Source: Orrella dioscoreae (GTDB lineage Bacteria > Pseudomonadota > Gammaproteobacteria > Burkholderiales > Burkholderiaceae_B). From it: a stretch of DNA of 64,000 nt. Shown in pieces: positions 17,988 through 33,949 of this stretch. Within the stretch, counting starts at the first letter, position 1. The number at the start of each line of letters is the position of its first letter. The stretch lies in NCBI RefSeq assembly GCF_900089455.2, contig NZ_LT907988.1, forward strand, positions 2,046,001 to 2,110,000, read 5' to 3'. The notes under the pieces are model-generated. The model saw only the letters and a program-made list of their open reading frames with translations, was not told where the DNA came from and ran no database searches. The translations under genes and the position numbers were made by a program.

Positions 17988-19001
17988 TCAGCTTCCCTCC
18001 GTCACCAGCGCGCTTTCGAAGAAATAGTCCCGCCATGACGTGGGCCTGGTCTTGATGGCGCCGACGTCATGCAGGAATTCGGCGAGCTTGAAGGTGTTCT
18101 GCGGCTGCAGCGTATAGCGCACGTCCGGATGGCTGATGATCGCTTCGATTTCCTCGACCGGCAGGTTCGACCCTTCCAGGCTGGCATAGATCTGCGCGGC
18201 GCGTTTCTTGTCGCGCAATACGCGTTGCAGGCCTTCCTCCAGCGCCTTGCGCAAGGCCGCGACGGTACGCGGGTTCTTGTCGTGGAAGGTACCCGTGGTC
18301 CACAGGATGTTCAGCGTGCTCGGTCCGCCCAGGATGTCATAGGAGCCCGTCACCTTGTGGATGGCGGGATCCTTCAGGGCCTTGAACCAGAAAGGCGGGC
18401 TGGAAAAATGGTTGTTGATCTCGGTCTTGCCAGAAAGCAGCGCCGCGGTGGCCTCGCCGTGCGGCAGGCTGACGGTGTAGGCGTCATAACGGGCGAACTG
18501 CGCCTTGCCGTGTTTCTGTGCCGCGGCGATCTGCAACAGGCGCGCATGCAGCGACACGGTCGTGGCGGGCAGCGCGATCTTGTCGGACGGGCCGAGATCG
18601 TCCAGGCTCTTGACGGCGGGATTGCGCGACAGGAGGTAGACAGGCAAGGAACCCAGGGCGGCGATGGCCTTGATGCCCTGCCTGTTCCGTGTCCGATCCC
18701 AGATCGTGAGCAGCGGCGGCAGGCCGGTGGACGCGACGTCGATGCTGTCCGAAAGGATGGCGTCGTTGATGGCGCTGCCGCCGGACAGCTGCCGCCAGTC
18801 CACCGCGATGTTCAGGCCATCGGCCTTGCCGTGTTTCTCGATCAGCTTCTGGTCGCGCACCACGTGCAACACGATGTCGCCGACGTCGAATTGATAGGCG
18901 ATGCGCAGGGTGCCTTCGGCGCTGGCGCAGGTGGCGCCCAGGCCAAGGATGAGGGGAAGGGTGGCGCGGAACAGCGTGCGCAGCGGGGACGCGAGGGACA
19001 T
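17988..19001 (-). CDS. ABC transporter substrate-binding protein (nitrate/sulfonate/taurine type)
   Basis: A 337-residue periplasmic binding protein. The signal peptide is about 1-28 (TLFRATLPLILGLGATCASA before EG). The mature part begins TLRIAYQFDVGDIVLHVV and contains SGGSAINDAILSDSIDVASTGLPPLL and an LSGKTEINNHFSSPPF segment, the SsuA/NrtA/ThiY architecture. No permease or ATPase gene is adjacent, so it is an orphan whose partners are elsewhere. The ligand is unknown. It is divergent from greB across 169 bases that hold an inverted repeat. Confidence 0.85.
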   Translation of the reverse strand: MSLASPLRTLFRATLPLILGLGATCASAEGTLRIAYQFDVGDIVLHVVRDQKLIEKHGKADGLNIAVDWRQLSGGSAINDAILSDSIDVASTGLPPLLTIWDRTRNRQGIKAIAALGSLPVYLLSRNPAVKSLDDLGPSDKIALPATTVSLHARLLQIAAAQKHGKAQFARYDAYTVSLPHGEATAALLSGKTEINNHFSSPPFWFKALKDPAIHKVTGSYDILGGPSTLNILWTTGTFHDKNPRTVAALRKALEEGLQRVLRDKKRAAQIYASLEGSNLPVEEIEAIISHPDVRYTLQPQNTFKLAEFLHDVGAIKTRPTSWRDYFFESALVTEGS

Positions 19002-19069
19002 GGTGAGCCAGGAGAGTGTTGCGGAGCAGGAATTCTAGGTAGCCGGCGCCGCCGGGTGTAATACGCAGT

Positions 19070-19097
19070 TTTCACTTGCATATGCTTGCCTGTGAAA
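19070..19097. promoter_or_regulatory. Inverted repeat between the binding-protein gene and greB
   Basis: TTTCAC (19070-19075) and GTGAAA (19092-19097) are perfect inverted arms around a 16-nt spacer that itself holds the palindrome GCATATGC. It lies in the divergent promoter region, so it is a candidate operator for either gene. Confidence 0.4.
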
Positions 19098-19170
19098 CAC
19101 CGCTTGCCGGCGCGGGCCGCGCCCGGGCTGGGCTAACATTCCCGTCAGGCCCACTCTGCTCCAACCCGAT

Positions 19171-19728
19171 ATGAACAAGGCTTTCGTCAAGGAATCCGAC
19201 CGCGACGACGAGGACGACATCCCCGAAGCGCAGTCGCTGCCCGCCGGCACGCGCAACTACATCACGCCGGAAGGCTACGAGCGCTTGCGCGCCGAACTGT
19301 CGCAGCTGATGAATGAAGAGCGTCCGGCCGTGGTGCAGATCGTGTCGTGGGCGGCGTCCAACGGCGACCGCTCCGAGAACGGCGACTACCTGTACGGCAA
19401 GAAGCGCCTGCGCGAGATCGACCGCCGCATGCGCTTCCTGACCAAGCGGCTGGATATCGCGGAAGTGGTGGATGCCTCCTTGCAGCCCAACCGCGACCAG
19501 GTGTTCTTCGGCGCCACGGTCAATTACGAAGACCGCGCGGGCGAGTCGCACACGGTGACCATCGTCGGCGTGGACGAGGCCGAGCCGCTGGTGGGCAAGA
19601 TCAGTTGGATTTCCCCCGTGGCGCGGGCGTTGACCAAGGCGCGCGAAGGCGAGACGGTGGTGCTGCGCACGCCCGCCGGGGTGGATGAGCTGGATATCCT
19701 TGAGGTGAGCTACCCGACTCGCGGGTAG
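19171..19728 (+). CDS. greB: Transcription elongation factor GreB
   Basis: A 185-residue factor that stimulates RNA polymerase to cleave backtracked transcripts. The N-terminal coiled coil (YITPEGYERLRAELSQLMNEERP) carries the acidic tip NGDRSENGDYLYGKKRLREID. The C-terminal FKBP-like domain ends ELDILEVSYP. The tip and the LYGKKRL stretch fit GreB better than GreA; the 25-residue acidic N-terminal extension (SDRDDEDDIPE) lengthens it relative to E. coli (158). Confidence 0.93.
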   Translation: MNKAFVKESDRDDEDDIPEAQSLPAGTRNYITPEGYERLRAELSQLMNEERPAVVQIVSWAASNGDRSENGDYLYGKKRLREIDRRMRFLTKRLDIAEVVDASLQPNRDQVFFGATVNYEDRAGESHTVTIVGVDEAEPLVGKISWISPVARALTKAREGETVVLRTPAGVDELDILEVSYPTRG

Positions 19729-19735
19729 GAAAGCG

Positions 19736-19756
19736 GGCCGGCCTCAGGTGCCGGCC
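19736..19756. terminator. Hairpin between convergent greB and queH
   Basis: GGCCGGC-CTCAGGT-GCCGGCC, a perfect 7-bp stem 8 bases after the greB stop and just before the queH 3' end. No T-run follows, so it may be a weak terminator or simply a 3' stabiliser. Confidence 0.5.
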
Positions 19757-19763
19757 GCGCGGA

Positions 19764-20501
19764 TCAGCCCTGCACGTCCTGCAGGTCTTCTTCCTGGCCG
19801 TAGTACTTCACGCCGATGACGATGCGGTCGCGGCCCTGGCTGCGGCGATGGCGGTTGGTGTCGCGCAGCGAATAGACGCAGCCGCAATATTCCTGCTGGT
19901 AGAACGCTTCGCGCTTGCTGATCTCGATCATGCGCGCGGCGCCGCCGCCTTTGCGCCAGTTGTACGTCCAGTACAGCATGTTCGGATAGCGTGCCGCGGC
20001 GCGCTCGCCGCAGCCGTTGATCTGGTTCATGTCCTTCCAGCGCGAGATGCCCAGCGAGCTGGTGAAGGTGTCATAGCCGTGTTCGAAGGCATAGAGTGCG
20101 GTGCGCTCGAAGCGCATGTCGAAGCAGGCCGTGCAGCGCGGGCCGCGCTCGGGCTCGTTCTCCATGCCCTTGACGCGTTCGAACCAGTTGTCGACGTCGT
20201 AGTCGGCGTCGATGAAATTGATGCCGTTGTCTTCGCAGAAACGGATGTTTTCGTTCTTGCGGATCTCGTATTCCCGGACCGGATGGATGTTCGGGTTGTA
20301 GAAGAAGAGTTCGTACTGGATACCGGACGCCAGCATGGCCTCCATGACCTCGCCCGAGCATGGGGCGCAACAGGAGTGCAGCAGCACCTTGTCGCGGCCT
20401 TTCGGCAGCGCGAGCGCCTTGCGCGTGGGGGCGGGGGCCTCGGCCCTTGCGGGGCTGGCCTGTTGGGCGTCGGCGGCGGGGTTGCGGTCTTGAGTGCTCA
20501 T
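19764..20501 (-). CDS. queH: Epoxyqueuosine reductase QueH
   Basis: A 245-residue member of the QueH (DUF208) family, which catalyses the final reduction of epoxyqueuosine to queuosine in tRNA and is the non-homologous alternative to QueG. Cluster and metal cysteines are visible: [11 protein letters not shown] near residue 45, [10 protein letters not shown], and [23 protein letters not shown] and [14 protein letters not shown] are also typical. The ATG at 20501 gives the usual size after a disordered Ala/Pro N-terminal stretch; the open frame upstream is not needed. Confidence 0.93.
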   Translation of the reverse strand: MSTQDRNPAADAQQASPARAEAPAPTRKALALPKGRDKVLLHSCCAPCSGEVMEAMLASGIQYELFFYNPNIHPVREYEIRKNENIRFCEDNGINFIDADYDVDNWFERVKGMENEPERGPRCTACFDMRFERTALYAFEHGYDTFTSSLGISRWKDMNQINGCGERAAARYPNMLYWTYNWRKGGGAARMIEISKREAFYQQEYCGCVYSLRDTNRHRRSQGRDRIVIGVKYYGQEEDLQDVQG

Positions 20502-20632
20502 GGGGCGTCTGGGGCGTCTGGGCAACGAGTCTTGGCGCGGCGGGAATTGAAAAACTGGGCGCCAATCCCGCATTTTACCTGCCATGCGCGCCGCCCGGCC
20601 AGCCGGGCGGCCCCGCTTGGGCTTGATCCGGA

Positions 20633-23521
20633 TCAGCCGCCGGGCGGTTTCGGGCCAGGTTGGCCCAGGCCCGTGCCACGCTCGCGTCCCAGGCCGGTGG
20701 CGTCGCCCGGGGCGCCGCGTTCGCCCATGACCGCGTCCCACAGGGCGCATACGGCCTGTCGTTCGGACGCGACATCCTCGGGCGGCACGCGGGCCTTCTC
20801 CGCGCCCAGCAGCCGCAGCGCGTGCTGGCGCTTGCGCAGGCTGCGGTAGGCGTCGCCGGCGGCCTGGGCGACCGCCTCGTCCACCAGGCCGGCCGCGCTG
20901 GCCAGGCGCAACAGGGTGATGTTGCCCAGGTTGTCGACCAGCTTCGGGTGTTCGTGCGCATGGCGCAGCACCAGGTATTGCGTGACGAATTCCACGTCGA
21001 CCATGCCGCCGCGGTCATGCTTGAGATCGAAGTCCGGGCCGGGATTGGGGTGGCCCGACGCGATGCGTTCGCGCATGGCGCGCACTTCGGCGGCCAGCGC
21101 CTCGGGCTCGCGCGGGGTGAGCAGCACCGCGCGGCGCACGGCTTCGAACTGGGCGCCCACCTCGCCGTCGCCGGCGGCAAAGCGCGCGCGGGTCAGCGCC
21201 TGGTGCTCCCACAGCCAGGCGTGGCGTTGCTGGTATTGCTCGAAGGCTTCCATCGACACGGCCAGCAAGCCCGCGTCGCCGTCGGGGCGCAGGCGCAGGT
21301 CCACTTCATAGAGCCGGCCCGAGGAGGTCATGGTCGACAACCAGGAGGTCATGCGCCGGCCCAGCTTGGCGTAGCGTTCGGCGGCATCCTCGGCCGGATC
21401 GTCGAAGAGGAACACCAGGTCGAGGTCGGACGCGTAGCCCAGTTCCTTGCCGCCCAGCTTGCCGTAGGCGATGACGGCGAAGCGGGCCGACTCGCCGCCC
21501 TGGGCGCCACGCACCAGCGGCCAGATGCGGCGGATGGTCTCCTCGAGCAGCAGGTCGGCCAGGGCGGAAAGCTGGTCGGCCAGCTTCTCCACGCTGAGCT
21601 CGCCTTCCAGGTCCTGCGCCAGCAGCTGGAAGCTGGCCTGGCGCTGCACGTCGCGCATCAGGTTCATCTGGCGCTCGATGTCGGGCTGGCCATCGGGCAG
21701 GCGGCAGGCGTTCAGGTCCGCCTGCAACTGGCGGGCGATCTGCGGGAAGTCCAGCGGCTCGAACAGGGTACGCCAGTCGATCAGGCCGTCGAGCAGCAGC
21801 GGGTGCTGGGTGAGGTATTGCGCGGCCCAGGGGCTGGCCGCCACGATGCGCGCCACGCGCGCCAGCGTGTCGGGGTATTCGGCCAGCAGGGCCAGGTAGG
21901 CGCTGCGTTGCGCGATCTGTTCGATCAGGTCGAAGAGGCGGATGGCGGCCTCGCGCGGCGCGGTGGTCTGGCGCGCCGCCGCGACCGCGGCAGGCAGCAG
22001 GGCGTGCAGGCGCTTGCGGCTGGTCTCGGGCAGGGTGCGCACGCGATGGCTGGCCAGCAGCGACTCGGCGCGCTGCAGCACCGGGGCGGCATCGTCGCCG
22101 AAGGATTCCTGGATGCGGTCGGCCAGTTCGGCCTCGACGTCGCCGCCGCTGCGGTCCTCGTCGCCGCGGCCGCCGTTGCCGGACGCCGGCTGGCCGGCGG
22201 TGCCCTGGCCGCGTGCGCGTTCGTCGCCATCGCCCAGGCCGGCGATGCGGAAGGCGTTGCGGAAGATGCCCGCCACGAATTCGCGATGGTCCGACAGCGC
22301 CTTTTCGAAGGCCGGGCTTGCCATGCCCAGCGCGTCGGCCAGTTGGGCGCGGCGTTCCGGGTCGCTGGGCAGCAGATGGGTCTGCTCGTCTTCGCGGTAC
22401 TGCAAAGCGTGTTCGGTGCGGCGCAGGAAGCGATAGGCGGCTTCGAGCTGCTGCGCGTCAGCCGCGGGGATGAGGCCAGCCTGCGTTTCCACGCGCAAGG
22501 CATCGAGCAGGCCGCGCTGCTGCAGCGCCGGCATGCGCCCGCCGCGGATGAGCTGGGCGAGTTGCACCACGAATTCGATTTCGCGGATCCCGCCTTCGCC
22601 CAGCTTCACGTTGTTGATGGTGTCCACGCCCGTGCGCGCCAGCGCGCGGCGCTGCCAGTCCTGGCGGATGCGTTCGCGCAGGCCGCGCAGCGCCGAAAGC
22701 GCGTCGAAGTCCAGGTATTTGCGATAGACGAAGGGCACGCGCAGGCTTTCCAATTGCTGGCGCTGCGTAGCGGGATTGCTGCCTTCGAAGGCGAGGCCGG
22801 GCATGATGCGGGCTTTCAGCCACGCATAGCGTTCCCATTCGCGACCCTGGGCCACCAGGTACAGCTCCAGCGCGTCCAGGCTCCAGGCCAGGGGCCCGGC
22901 GTCGCCGTCGGGCCGCAGGCGCAGGTCCGTGCGGAAGACGTGGCCGTGGGCATCGACCTCGGAGATCACCGGCATCATGCGTTGCGTGAGGCGGCCATAG
23001 AACTCGTGGTGGGACAGGCGGCGCCGGCCGTCGGTCTCGCCTTCCTCGCCATAGAGCATGATGAGATCGATGTCGGACGAGACATTGAGCTCGCGCCCGC
23101 CAAGCTTGCCCATGCCGAGGATCAGCATTTCCTGCGGCGCGCCCTGCGGGTCGCGCGGTACGCCGTGGGTGGCGGCCAGATCGCTTGCCACGCTGCGATA
23201 GGCTTGCGCGACGGCAATGTCGGCAAGCGTGGTCATGGCGCCGACCACTTCCTCCAGCGGCGCGCGGCCATCCAGGTCGCGCACGATCAGGCCGCAGAAC
23301 ACCCGCTCGCGCAACTGCCGCAGCACGCGCCGGCAGTCTTCCACCGCCAGGGCGGGCGCGTCCAGGGACTGGCCGGCCAGTTCGGCGAACCAGCTTTCCA
23401 GCGAGGCGGGCGTGACGGGTTGCGCGCAAGCCTGGGCAAGCCAGTCTTGCAGCGCGGGGCGGGCGGCGAGGCGGCGGCGCAGGTGGCCGGACCAGTTCAG
23501 GGCACTCTGGGGCAGGGACAT
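20633..23521 (-). CDS. glnE: Bifunctional glutamine synthetase adenylyltransferase/adenylyl-removing enzyme
   Basis: About 962 residues (E. coli 946). It adds AMP to or removes it from glutamine synthetase in response to nitrogen status via PII. Both nucleotidyltransferase domains are visible: [22 protein letters not shown] near residue 165 (deadenylylation) and [24 protein letters not shown] near residue 685 (adenylylation). A Gly/Asp-rich linker lies between them ([15 protein letters not shown]). The start is uncertain: [14 protein letters not shown] at 23521 is used; an in-frame ATG at 23572 would add 17 residues. Neither has a clear ribosome site. Divergent from yhdP. Confidence 0.96.
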   Translation of the reverse strand: MSLPQSALNWSGHLRRRLAARPALQDWLAQACAQPVTPASLESWFAELAGQSLDAPALAVEDCRRVLRQLRERVFCGLIVRDLDGRAPLEEVVGAMTTLADIAVAQAYRSVASDLAATHGVPRDPQGAPQEMLILGMGKLGGRELNVSSDIDLIMLYGEEGETDGRRRLSHHEFYGRLTQRMMPVISEVDAHGHVFRTDLRLRPDGDAGPLAWSLDALELYLVAQGREWERYAWLKARIMPGLAFEGSNPATQRQQLESLRVPFVYRKYLDFDALSALRGLRERIRQDWQRRALARTGVDTINNVKLGEGGIREIEFVVQLAQLIRGGRMPALQQRGLLDALRVETQAGLIPAADAQQLEAAYRFLRRTEHALQYREDEQTHLLPSDPERRAQLADALGMASPAFEKALSDHREFVAGIFRNAFRIAGLGDGDERARGQGTAGQPASGNGGRGDEDRSGGDVEAELADRIQESFGDDAAPVLQRAESLLASHRVRTLPETSRKRLHALLPAAVAAARQTTAPREAAIRLFDLIEQIAQRSAYLALLAEYPDTLARVARIVAASPWAAQYLTQHPLLLDGLIDWRTLFEPLDFPQIARQLQADLNACRLPDGQPDIERQMNLMRDVQRQASFQLLAQDLEGELSVEKLADQLSALADLLLEETIRRIWPLVRGAQGGESARFAVIAYGKLGGKELGYASDLDLVFLFDDPAEDAAERYAKLGRRMTSWLSTMTSSGRLYEVDLRLRPDGDAGLLAVSMEAFEQYQQRHAWLWEHQALTRARFAAGDGEVGAQFEAVRRAVLLTPREPEALAAEVRAMRERIASGHPNPGPDFDLKHDRGGMVDVEFVTQYLVLRHAHEHPKLVDNLGNITLLRLASAAGLVDEAVAQAAGDAYRSLRKRQHALRLLGAEKARVPPEDVASERQAVCALWDAVMGERGAPGDATGLGRERGTGLGQPGPKPPGG

Positions 23522-23763
23522 GGTGGGGGGCGGAAAGAGGGGGGCAAGTGTGGCGGTGCCGCTATTAGACATGGAGAATGGCCGCAAGGGGGCGCCACGC
23601 GGCCTGTAACCAGCTGTCAGGACCGTGGAACAAACGCCCGCGCGGCCTCTCCATCAGGTATAAACGGAAGGTTGAACTGCCCCCAATTTTTTCGCCCCGA
23701 TGCCGCCATCGGCGGCGTGGCAGCCTGCCCGCATTGCCCGAACCCGTCCACGCGCCTCCCATC

Positions 23764-26700
23764 TTGTCCAAAACGTTCTTCCGCACGCTGTTCTGGGTCG
23801 CCATGGCCGTCTATTTCGCCATTGCGGTCACGCTGCTGGTGCTGCGCTATGGCGTGTTGCCGCGCGTCGACAGCTGGCGTCCCCAGATCGAGCAGGCCGC
23901 CAGCCAGGCGCTGGGCGGCGAGGTGCGCATCGGCCGTGTCGAGGCCGACTGGCGCGGGCTCAATCCGCGCCTGGCCTTCCACGATGTGCACGTGCATGAC
24001 ATGGGGGTGTCGTCGCCGGTGCTGGACATCCCCTCCGCCACGGGGGTGCTGTCGTGGCGCAGCGTGCTGCAACTGACGCCGCGTTTCCTTTCCCTGCAGA
24101 TCGATGGCGTGGCCTTGCGCCTGCGGCGCGACGCGGAAAACCGGCTGTGGGCGGCGGGCCGGTCCTTCTCGCTGGAAGGCGACGGGGAGGGCATGTCGCT
24201 GGACGATCCCGCGCTGAAATGGATCGCGGCGCAGAAGGAGGTCGTGCTGCGCGGCGCGACCCTGGTCTGGCAGGATGACCTGCGCGCGGCGCCGCCGCTG
24301 ACGCTGGCGCAGGTGCACCTGCGCTTGCGCAACGGTCCTTTCAGCCATGCGCTGGTGCTCGATGCCGCGCCCCCGCCGGCCCTGGCACGCGGCATTTCCG
24401 TGCGTGCCGCGATCGATCGCAGTTTCTTCTCGCTGGCCACGCTGAGCGACCTGCGTGACACCGCGCGCCAATGGCGCGGGCAGGTCTACGCCGAACTGGA
24501 GGATGCCGAACCGGTGGCCTGGCGTCCGTGGGCCGACGTGCCGACGGGCGCGCATGGGCGCGCCGCCTTCCGGGCCTGGGGCCAGTTGCAGGAAGGCAAG
24601 CTGGCGCAGGTGACGCTGGACCTGGCGCTGCGCGACCTGCGCATGGAAAGCGATGAGCTGGACATCGGCTTGCGCCTGGGCGCCTTCCAGGCCCGCCTGC
24701 AGGGAGCGCCCGGCGATGTGCTGGCGGGCGCACTGGAGCCCGAGATGCTGCGCACGCACGAACGTGAGGGCCTGGCGCTGCAATTCACCGCGCGCGATAT
24801 GTCGTTGCGGGCGGGCGCCGTGTTCGATCCCGGCCTGCCGGACCTGCGCGAGGTCAGCGCGGACCTGTCCTTGAACCGTCCCGATGACGGCCCCCTGGTG
24901 CTGCGCGTGCGCCAGGCCTTGATCGAGAACGACGACCTGCGGGCGACGCTGCAGGGCGAATGGCGCGACGAAGGCAGTTCCTCCGCGGGCACCGCCGACC
25001 TCGGCGGACAGCTGGAGCGCGTCTCGCTGCCGATGCTGTGGCGCTACCTGCCCAGCGAGGTGTCCGGCGATGCCAGGCAATGGTTGTCGCAGGGGCTGGT
25101 GGCGGGGCAGGTCAGCGGGGCGACTTTCACCGTGCGGGGCGACCTGGCGCAATTCCCCTTCGACGGCGAAGGGGATCCCGGCAATTTCCGCGTGGTGGGC
25201 AGCGTGGCGGGGGCCATCGTCGACTATGCGCCGCCCCGGCCCACGCGCAAGGGCTGGCCTCGTCTGGAGGGCCTGGACGGGACCTTCGAGATGCTCCGCG
25301 ATACGCTCAGCCTGCGCACGCAGGGCGGCCTCGTGCGCGTGACGCCGCGGCACGCCGTGGCGCTGCAGACGGTCGAGGCCGTCATTCCGAACATGAACCG
25401 GCAGGGCGTGCACGTGAAGGTCGAAGGCACGTCGCAGGGCGACGCGGCCGCTTACCTGGCGCTGTCCGGCGCATCGCCGCTGGGCACCTTGCTCGATGGC
25501 CTGCTGGACGACACGCGGGCCACGGGCCAGTGGCAGGTGCCCATCAAGCTGGACATTCCCTTGCTGGACATGGACGACACGACGGTGGCGGGCAGCGTCG
25601 TGTTCGATGGCGGCGAGGTGCGTCAATGGGCGGATATCCCGCCGTTCCGCCAGGTGCGCGGCAGGCTGGGCTTCACCGAGAAGGGCATGTCCGCGCATGA
25701 CATCACCGGCCAGTTCCTGGGCGGCGGCTTCCGCCTGAATGGCGAGCTGGCCAGCGACAAGCCGGGCCTGGCGTTCACGGGCACCGTCAGCGCCGCGGGC
25801 ATCCAGCAATTGAGTCCTTCCGCCGGGCTCAAGCGCCTGAGCGGTCAGGCGCCCTACACGGGCAAGCTGGTGATGAACGCGGCCAAACAGGTGGATGTCT
25901 CCGTGGCCTCGGACCTGCGCGGGCTGGCCCTGGATTTCCCCGCGCCTTTCGGCAAGGCGGCCGCTGCGCCGCTGCCCGTGCAGGCCGAATGGACCGCCGC
26001 GCAGGATGCCGGTCCCGGCAATCGCCGCTGGTTGACCGTGACGGCCGGCGAGAACATCAACATGCTGTTCGAGCGCCACATGGGCCAGCAGGGCGGCGCG
26101 TACTTCCAGCGCGGCGCCTTGGGCGTGGAACGGGCTGCCAGCCTGCCCGAGGCAGGCATGAGCGTCAGTGCCCGGGTGCCCGTCTTCGACGTGGGCGCGT
26201 GGCAGGTCGTGGACGAGGAGTTTTCCGGCAAGGGCGCCGTGGCGCCCGCCGTCGTGCCGGGGGCTGCGGCAAGCGCTGCCGCCAGGCCGGGGACGGCAAA
26301 ACCGGCGCAGGCGGCTGCGTCCAGCGACGAAACCCTGTTCCCGGGGTTGCAGCGGATCTCGCTGCAGGCGGGAACATTGCAGATGGGCGGCCATGCCTTC
26401 GATGATGCGAACCTGTATGCCACGCGTCCCGCCGCCGACCAGTGGCGGGTCGAGTTGGCGTCCAAACAGGCCGAGGGGGCGGTGTCCTGGCGCGAGGCGT
26501 CGGGGGCGATTGCCGGCCAGGTGACGGCGCGCTTCAAGCGGCTCGCGCTGGGCACGGCCCCCGAGCCGGGCGCGCAAGACCCGCCGGCGGCCAAGGCCGA
26601 GGGCGACGAGGAACCCAATTTCAGCGAGGATGCGCTGTCCGATCTGCCAGGCGTGGACTTGCGGGTGGATAGCCTGGCGCTGTATGGGCGCGAGCTGGGC

Positions 26701-27519
26701 GAGCTGGACCTGGAGGGCAGGAACCAGGAGCGTGGCCGCCGCTGGCAGCTGGATCGCCTGACCCTGAAAACGCCCGAAGGGACGCTGAGCGCGACGGGCA
26801 CCTGGCGCACCAGCGGCCTGGATCGCGGCTTGACCACGGATGCGCGGCTGGAGGTGTCGGACCTGGGCAAGCTGCTGGGCCGCCTGGGATTCCCCGATCG
26901 GGTGAGCGGCGGACATGGCGAGATCAAGGGGGAATTGACCTGGCGCAACCTGCCGTGGCGGCACGATTATGCCGATCTCACGGGCACGCTGGATGCCAGC
27001 CTGGACAACGGCCGTTTCGTGCACCTGAAGTCACGCAGCGCGCGCCTGCTGGAGCTGCTCTCCTTGCAATCGGCGCAACGGCTGGCACGGCTGGACTTGA
27101 ATCCGGCGTCGGCGCTGCGCGAAGGCTTCCCCTTCGATACGTTGCGCACGCAGCAGCGCTTTGCCAATGGCCGGGTCAGCACCGAGGGCTTCAAGGTGAC
27201 GGGCCCGGCCGCGACCATCGTGCTGGCGGGCTCCACCGATCTCATCAATGAGCAACTGGACCTGCACGCCGTGGTGATTCCCAACCTGGACGCCAGCGGC
27301 GCGGCGATTGCCGCGGGCATCGCGGTCAATCCGATCATCGGGATCGGCGCGTTCCTGACGCAATGGCTGCTGAAGGCGCCGTTGGCGCGCGCCATGACGG
27401 CCGAGTACAGCGTGCACGGCAACTGGGAGGACCCCAAGGTCGAGCCCATCGATACCTCGGCCACCGGCCTGAAGGTCGAGCGTTCGACCGACCGCCTGCC
27501 GGAGCCGGTGGGCAACTGA
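23764..27519 (+). CDS. yhdP: YhdP-type AsmA-like inner-membrane protein (phospholipid transport)
   Basis: A very long AsmA-superfamily protein of about 1251 residues, with one N-terminal membrane anchor (TLFWVAMAVYFAIAVTLLVL) and a large periplasmic beta-rich part; E. coli YhdP (1266) helps move phospholipids to the outer membrane. Family features include GGEVRIGRVEADWRGLNPRL near the start and a C-terminal hydrophobic segment (AIAAGIAVNPIIGIGAFLTQWLL) with SVHGNWEDPKVEP. The TTG at 23764 (LSKTFFRTLFW) is chosen because it puts the membrane anchor at the N-terminus; the frame is open from an ATG at 23578. Confidence 0.88.
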   Translation: MSKTFFRTLFWVAMAVYFAIAVTLLVLRYGVLPRVDSWRPQIEQAASQALGGEVRIGRVEADWRGLNPRLAFHDVHVHDMGVSSPVLDIPSATGVLSWRSVLQLTPRFLSLQIDGVALRLRRDAENRLWAAGRSFSLEGDGEGMSLDDPALKWIAAQKEVVLRGATLVWQDDLRAAPPLTLAQVHLRLRNGPFSHALVLDAAPPPALARGISVRAAIDRSFFSLATLSDLRDTARQWRGQVYAELEDAEPVAWRPWADVPTGAHGRAAFRAWGQLQEGKLAQVTLDLALRDLRMESDELDIGLRLGAFQARLQGAPGDVLAGALEPEMLRTHEREGLALQFTARDMSLRAGAVFDPGLPDLREVSADLSLNRPDDGPLVLRVRQALIENDDLRATLQGEWRDEGSSSAGTADLGGQLERVSLPMLWRYLPSEVSGDARQWLSQGLVAGQVSGATFTVRGDLAQFPFDGEGDPGNFRVVGSVAGAIVDYAPPRPTRKGWPRLEGLDGTFEMLRDTLSLRTQGGLVRVTPRHAVALQTVEAVIPNMNRQGVHVKVEGTSQGDAAAYLALSGASPLGTLLDGLLDDTRATGQWQVPIKLDIPLLDMDDTTVAGSVVFDGGEVRQWADIPPFRQVRGRLGFTEKGMSAHDITGQFLGGGFRLNGELASDKPGLAFTGTVSAAGIQQLSPSAGLKRLSGQAPYTGKLVMNAAKQVDVSVASDLRGLALDFPAPFGKAAAAPLPVQAEWTAAQDAGPGNRRWLTVTAGENINMLFERHMGQQGGAYFQRGALGVERAASLPEAGMSVSARVPVFDVGAWQVVDEEFSGKGAVAPAVVPGAAASAAARPGTAKPAQAAASSDETLFPGLQRISLQAGTLQMGGHAFDDANLYATRPAADQWRVELASKQAEGAVSWREASGAIAGQVTARFKRLALGTAPEPGAQDPPAAKAEGDEEPNFSEDALSDLPGVDLRVDSLALYGRELGELDLEGRNQERGRRWQLDRLTLKTPEGTLSATGTWRTSGLDRGLTTDARLEVSDLGKLLGRLGFPDRVSGGHGEIKGELTWRNLPWRHDYADLTGTLDASLDNGRFVHLKSRSARLLELLSLQSAQRLARLDLNPASALREGFPFDTLRTQQRFANGRVSTEGFKVTGPAATIVLAGSTDLINEQLDLHAVVIPNLDASGAAIAAGIAVNPIIGIGAFLTQWLLKAPLARAMTAEYSVHGNWEDPKVEPIDTSATGLKVERSTDRLPEPVGN

Positions 27520-27568
27520 GACCGGGCCGCGAGGGCCGGGCCGGATCGATTCCCGCGCCGCAAACGAC

Positions 27569-27606
27569 GACGCCAGGCCGTCCCCTGGGGGCGCGAGCCT
27601 GGCGTC
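27569..27606. terminator. Long inverted repeat between convergent yhdP and rho
   Basis: GACGCCAGGC (27569-27578) and GCCTGGCGTC (27597-27606) form a perfect 10-bp stem enclosing a smaller CCCC/GGGG hairpin. There is no T-tract; it may act as a terminator or protect the 3' ends of both transcripts. Confidence 0.5.
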
Positions 27607-27652
27607 TGCGCGGGCGCAAGGGCCGCGAGGAGCCCTCCGGCCTGTGCCGGTC

Positions 27653-28909
<1,257 letters not shown>

Positions 28910-28994
28910 TGCTTGAGGGGGAAAGGGATAGGGAGGAGGGAATGCCGGCGGGCCACAGACGGGCCCGCGCGAAGAAAAACAATATTGGCGCAGT

Positions 28995-29321
28995 TTACAA
29001 CGAACTGTCCAGGAATGCCGCGAGTTGGGACTTCGACAGGGCACCGACCTTGGTCGCGGCAACCTGGCCGTCCTTGAACAGCATCAGCGTGGGGATGCCA
29101 CGGATGCCGTACTTGGCGGCGATGTCCTGGTTTTCGTCGACGTTGAGCTTGGCAACCGTCAGGCGGCCTGCGTATTCGCCGGCGACCTCTTCGAGGATCG
29201 GGGCGATCATCTTGCAGGGACCACACCAGGCGGCCCAGTAGTCGACCAGGACGGGTTGGCCGGATTGGATGACGTCGGCTTCGAAGCTGGCGTCGCTGAC
29301 GGTCTTGATGTTTTCGCTCAT
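28995..29321 (-). CDS. trxA: Thioredoxin 1
   Basis: A 108-residue cytoplasmic thioredoxin with the WCGPC redox motif in [20 protein letters not shown], the buried aspartate in VLVDYWA and the cis-proline in [11 protein letters not shown]. Length equals E. coli TrxA (108). ATG 29321 gives [17 protein letters not shown]; the open frame continues upstream without homology. It pairs with rho downstream. Confidence 0.98.
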   Translation of the reverse strand: MSENIKTVSDASFEADVIQSGQPVLVDYWAAWCGPCKMIAPILEEVAGEYAGRLTVAKLNVDENQDIAAKYGIRGIPTLMLFKDGQVAATKVGALSKSQLAAFLDSSL

Positions 29322-29610
29322 GGTGATTGTCTCGCGGATATCGGGCCGCGCTGGCACGGGGGCCTGGGCCCGGGGAGCTGGGTACGAAGATGGTTCGGAA
29401 AGTTGAACGCCTGGGTCCCGCGTGGTTCCGCGCCAGCAGTGCGGGACGGGAACTGTAACGCAGGAAAGCATACCATCGAGAATACCACCGGCAGGCGGGG
29501 CGGACCCAAACGACCCTGCTCACTTCATGCCCGTTCCAGCTCGGACCGCGACAATCCTCGCGCTATCCGTAAAATGTCGGTTTTTTTCCACAGCAGTTGG
29601 GGATAACTTC
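29322..29610. other. Divergent trxA/parE intergenic region (largest gap in the window)
   Basis: These 289 bases contain no recognisable gene. They must hold the trxA promoter (minus strand) and the parE promoter (plus strand). An A/T-rich patch near 29565-29605 (GTAAAATG, TTTTTTTCC) precedes the parE ribosome site GGGGAT. No convincing palindrome was seen. Confidence 0.5.
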
Positions 29611-31575
<1,965 letters not shown>

Positions 31576-31580
31576 CGCAT

Positions 31581-33902
<2,322 letters not shown>

Positions 33903-33913
33903 GCCCTTGCGGG

Positions 33914-33949
33914 CGGGCTGACCGGGCCGACGTGATCCCGCTCAGCCCG
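33914..33949. terminator. Inverted repeat between convergent parC and the dihydroorotase gene
   Basis: CGGGCTGA (33914-33921) pairs perfectly with TCAGCCCG (33942-33949), 11 bases after the parC stop. The right arm includes the stop codon of the minus-strand gene. No T-tract, so this is a weak terminator call. Confidence 0.45.

Noticed and set aside
20660-24076. Very long open frame (1138 codons) on the plus strand across glnE
   Set aside because: It is antisense to glnE, whose catalytic motifs are unambiguous; long empty frames opposite real genes are expected at this GC content. No recognisable domain.
23617-27024. Long minus-strand open frame (1135 codons) opposite yhdP
   Set aside because: His/Gln/Arg-rich translation without domain features; it mirrors the codon pattern of the real plus-strand gene.
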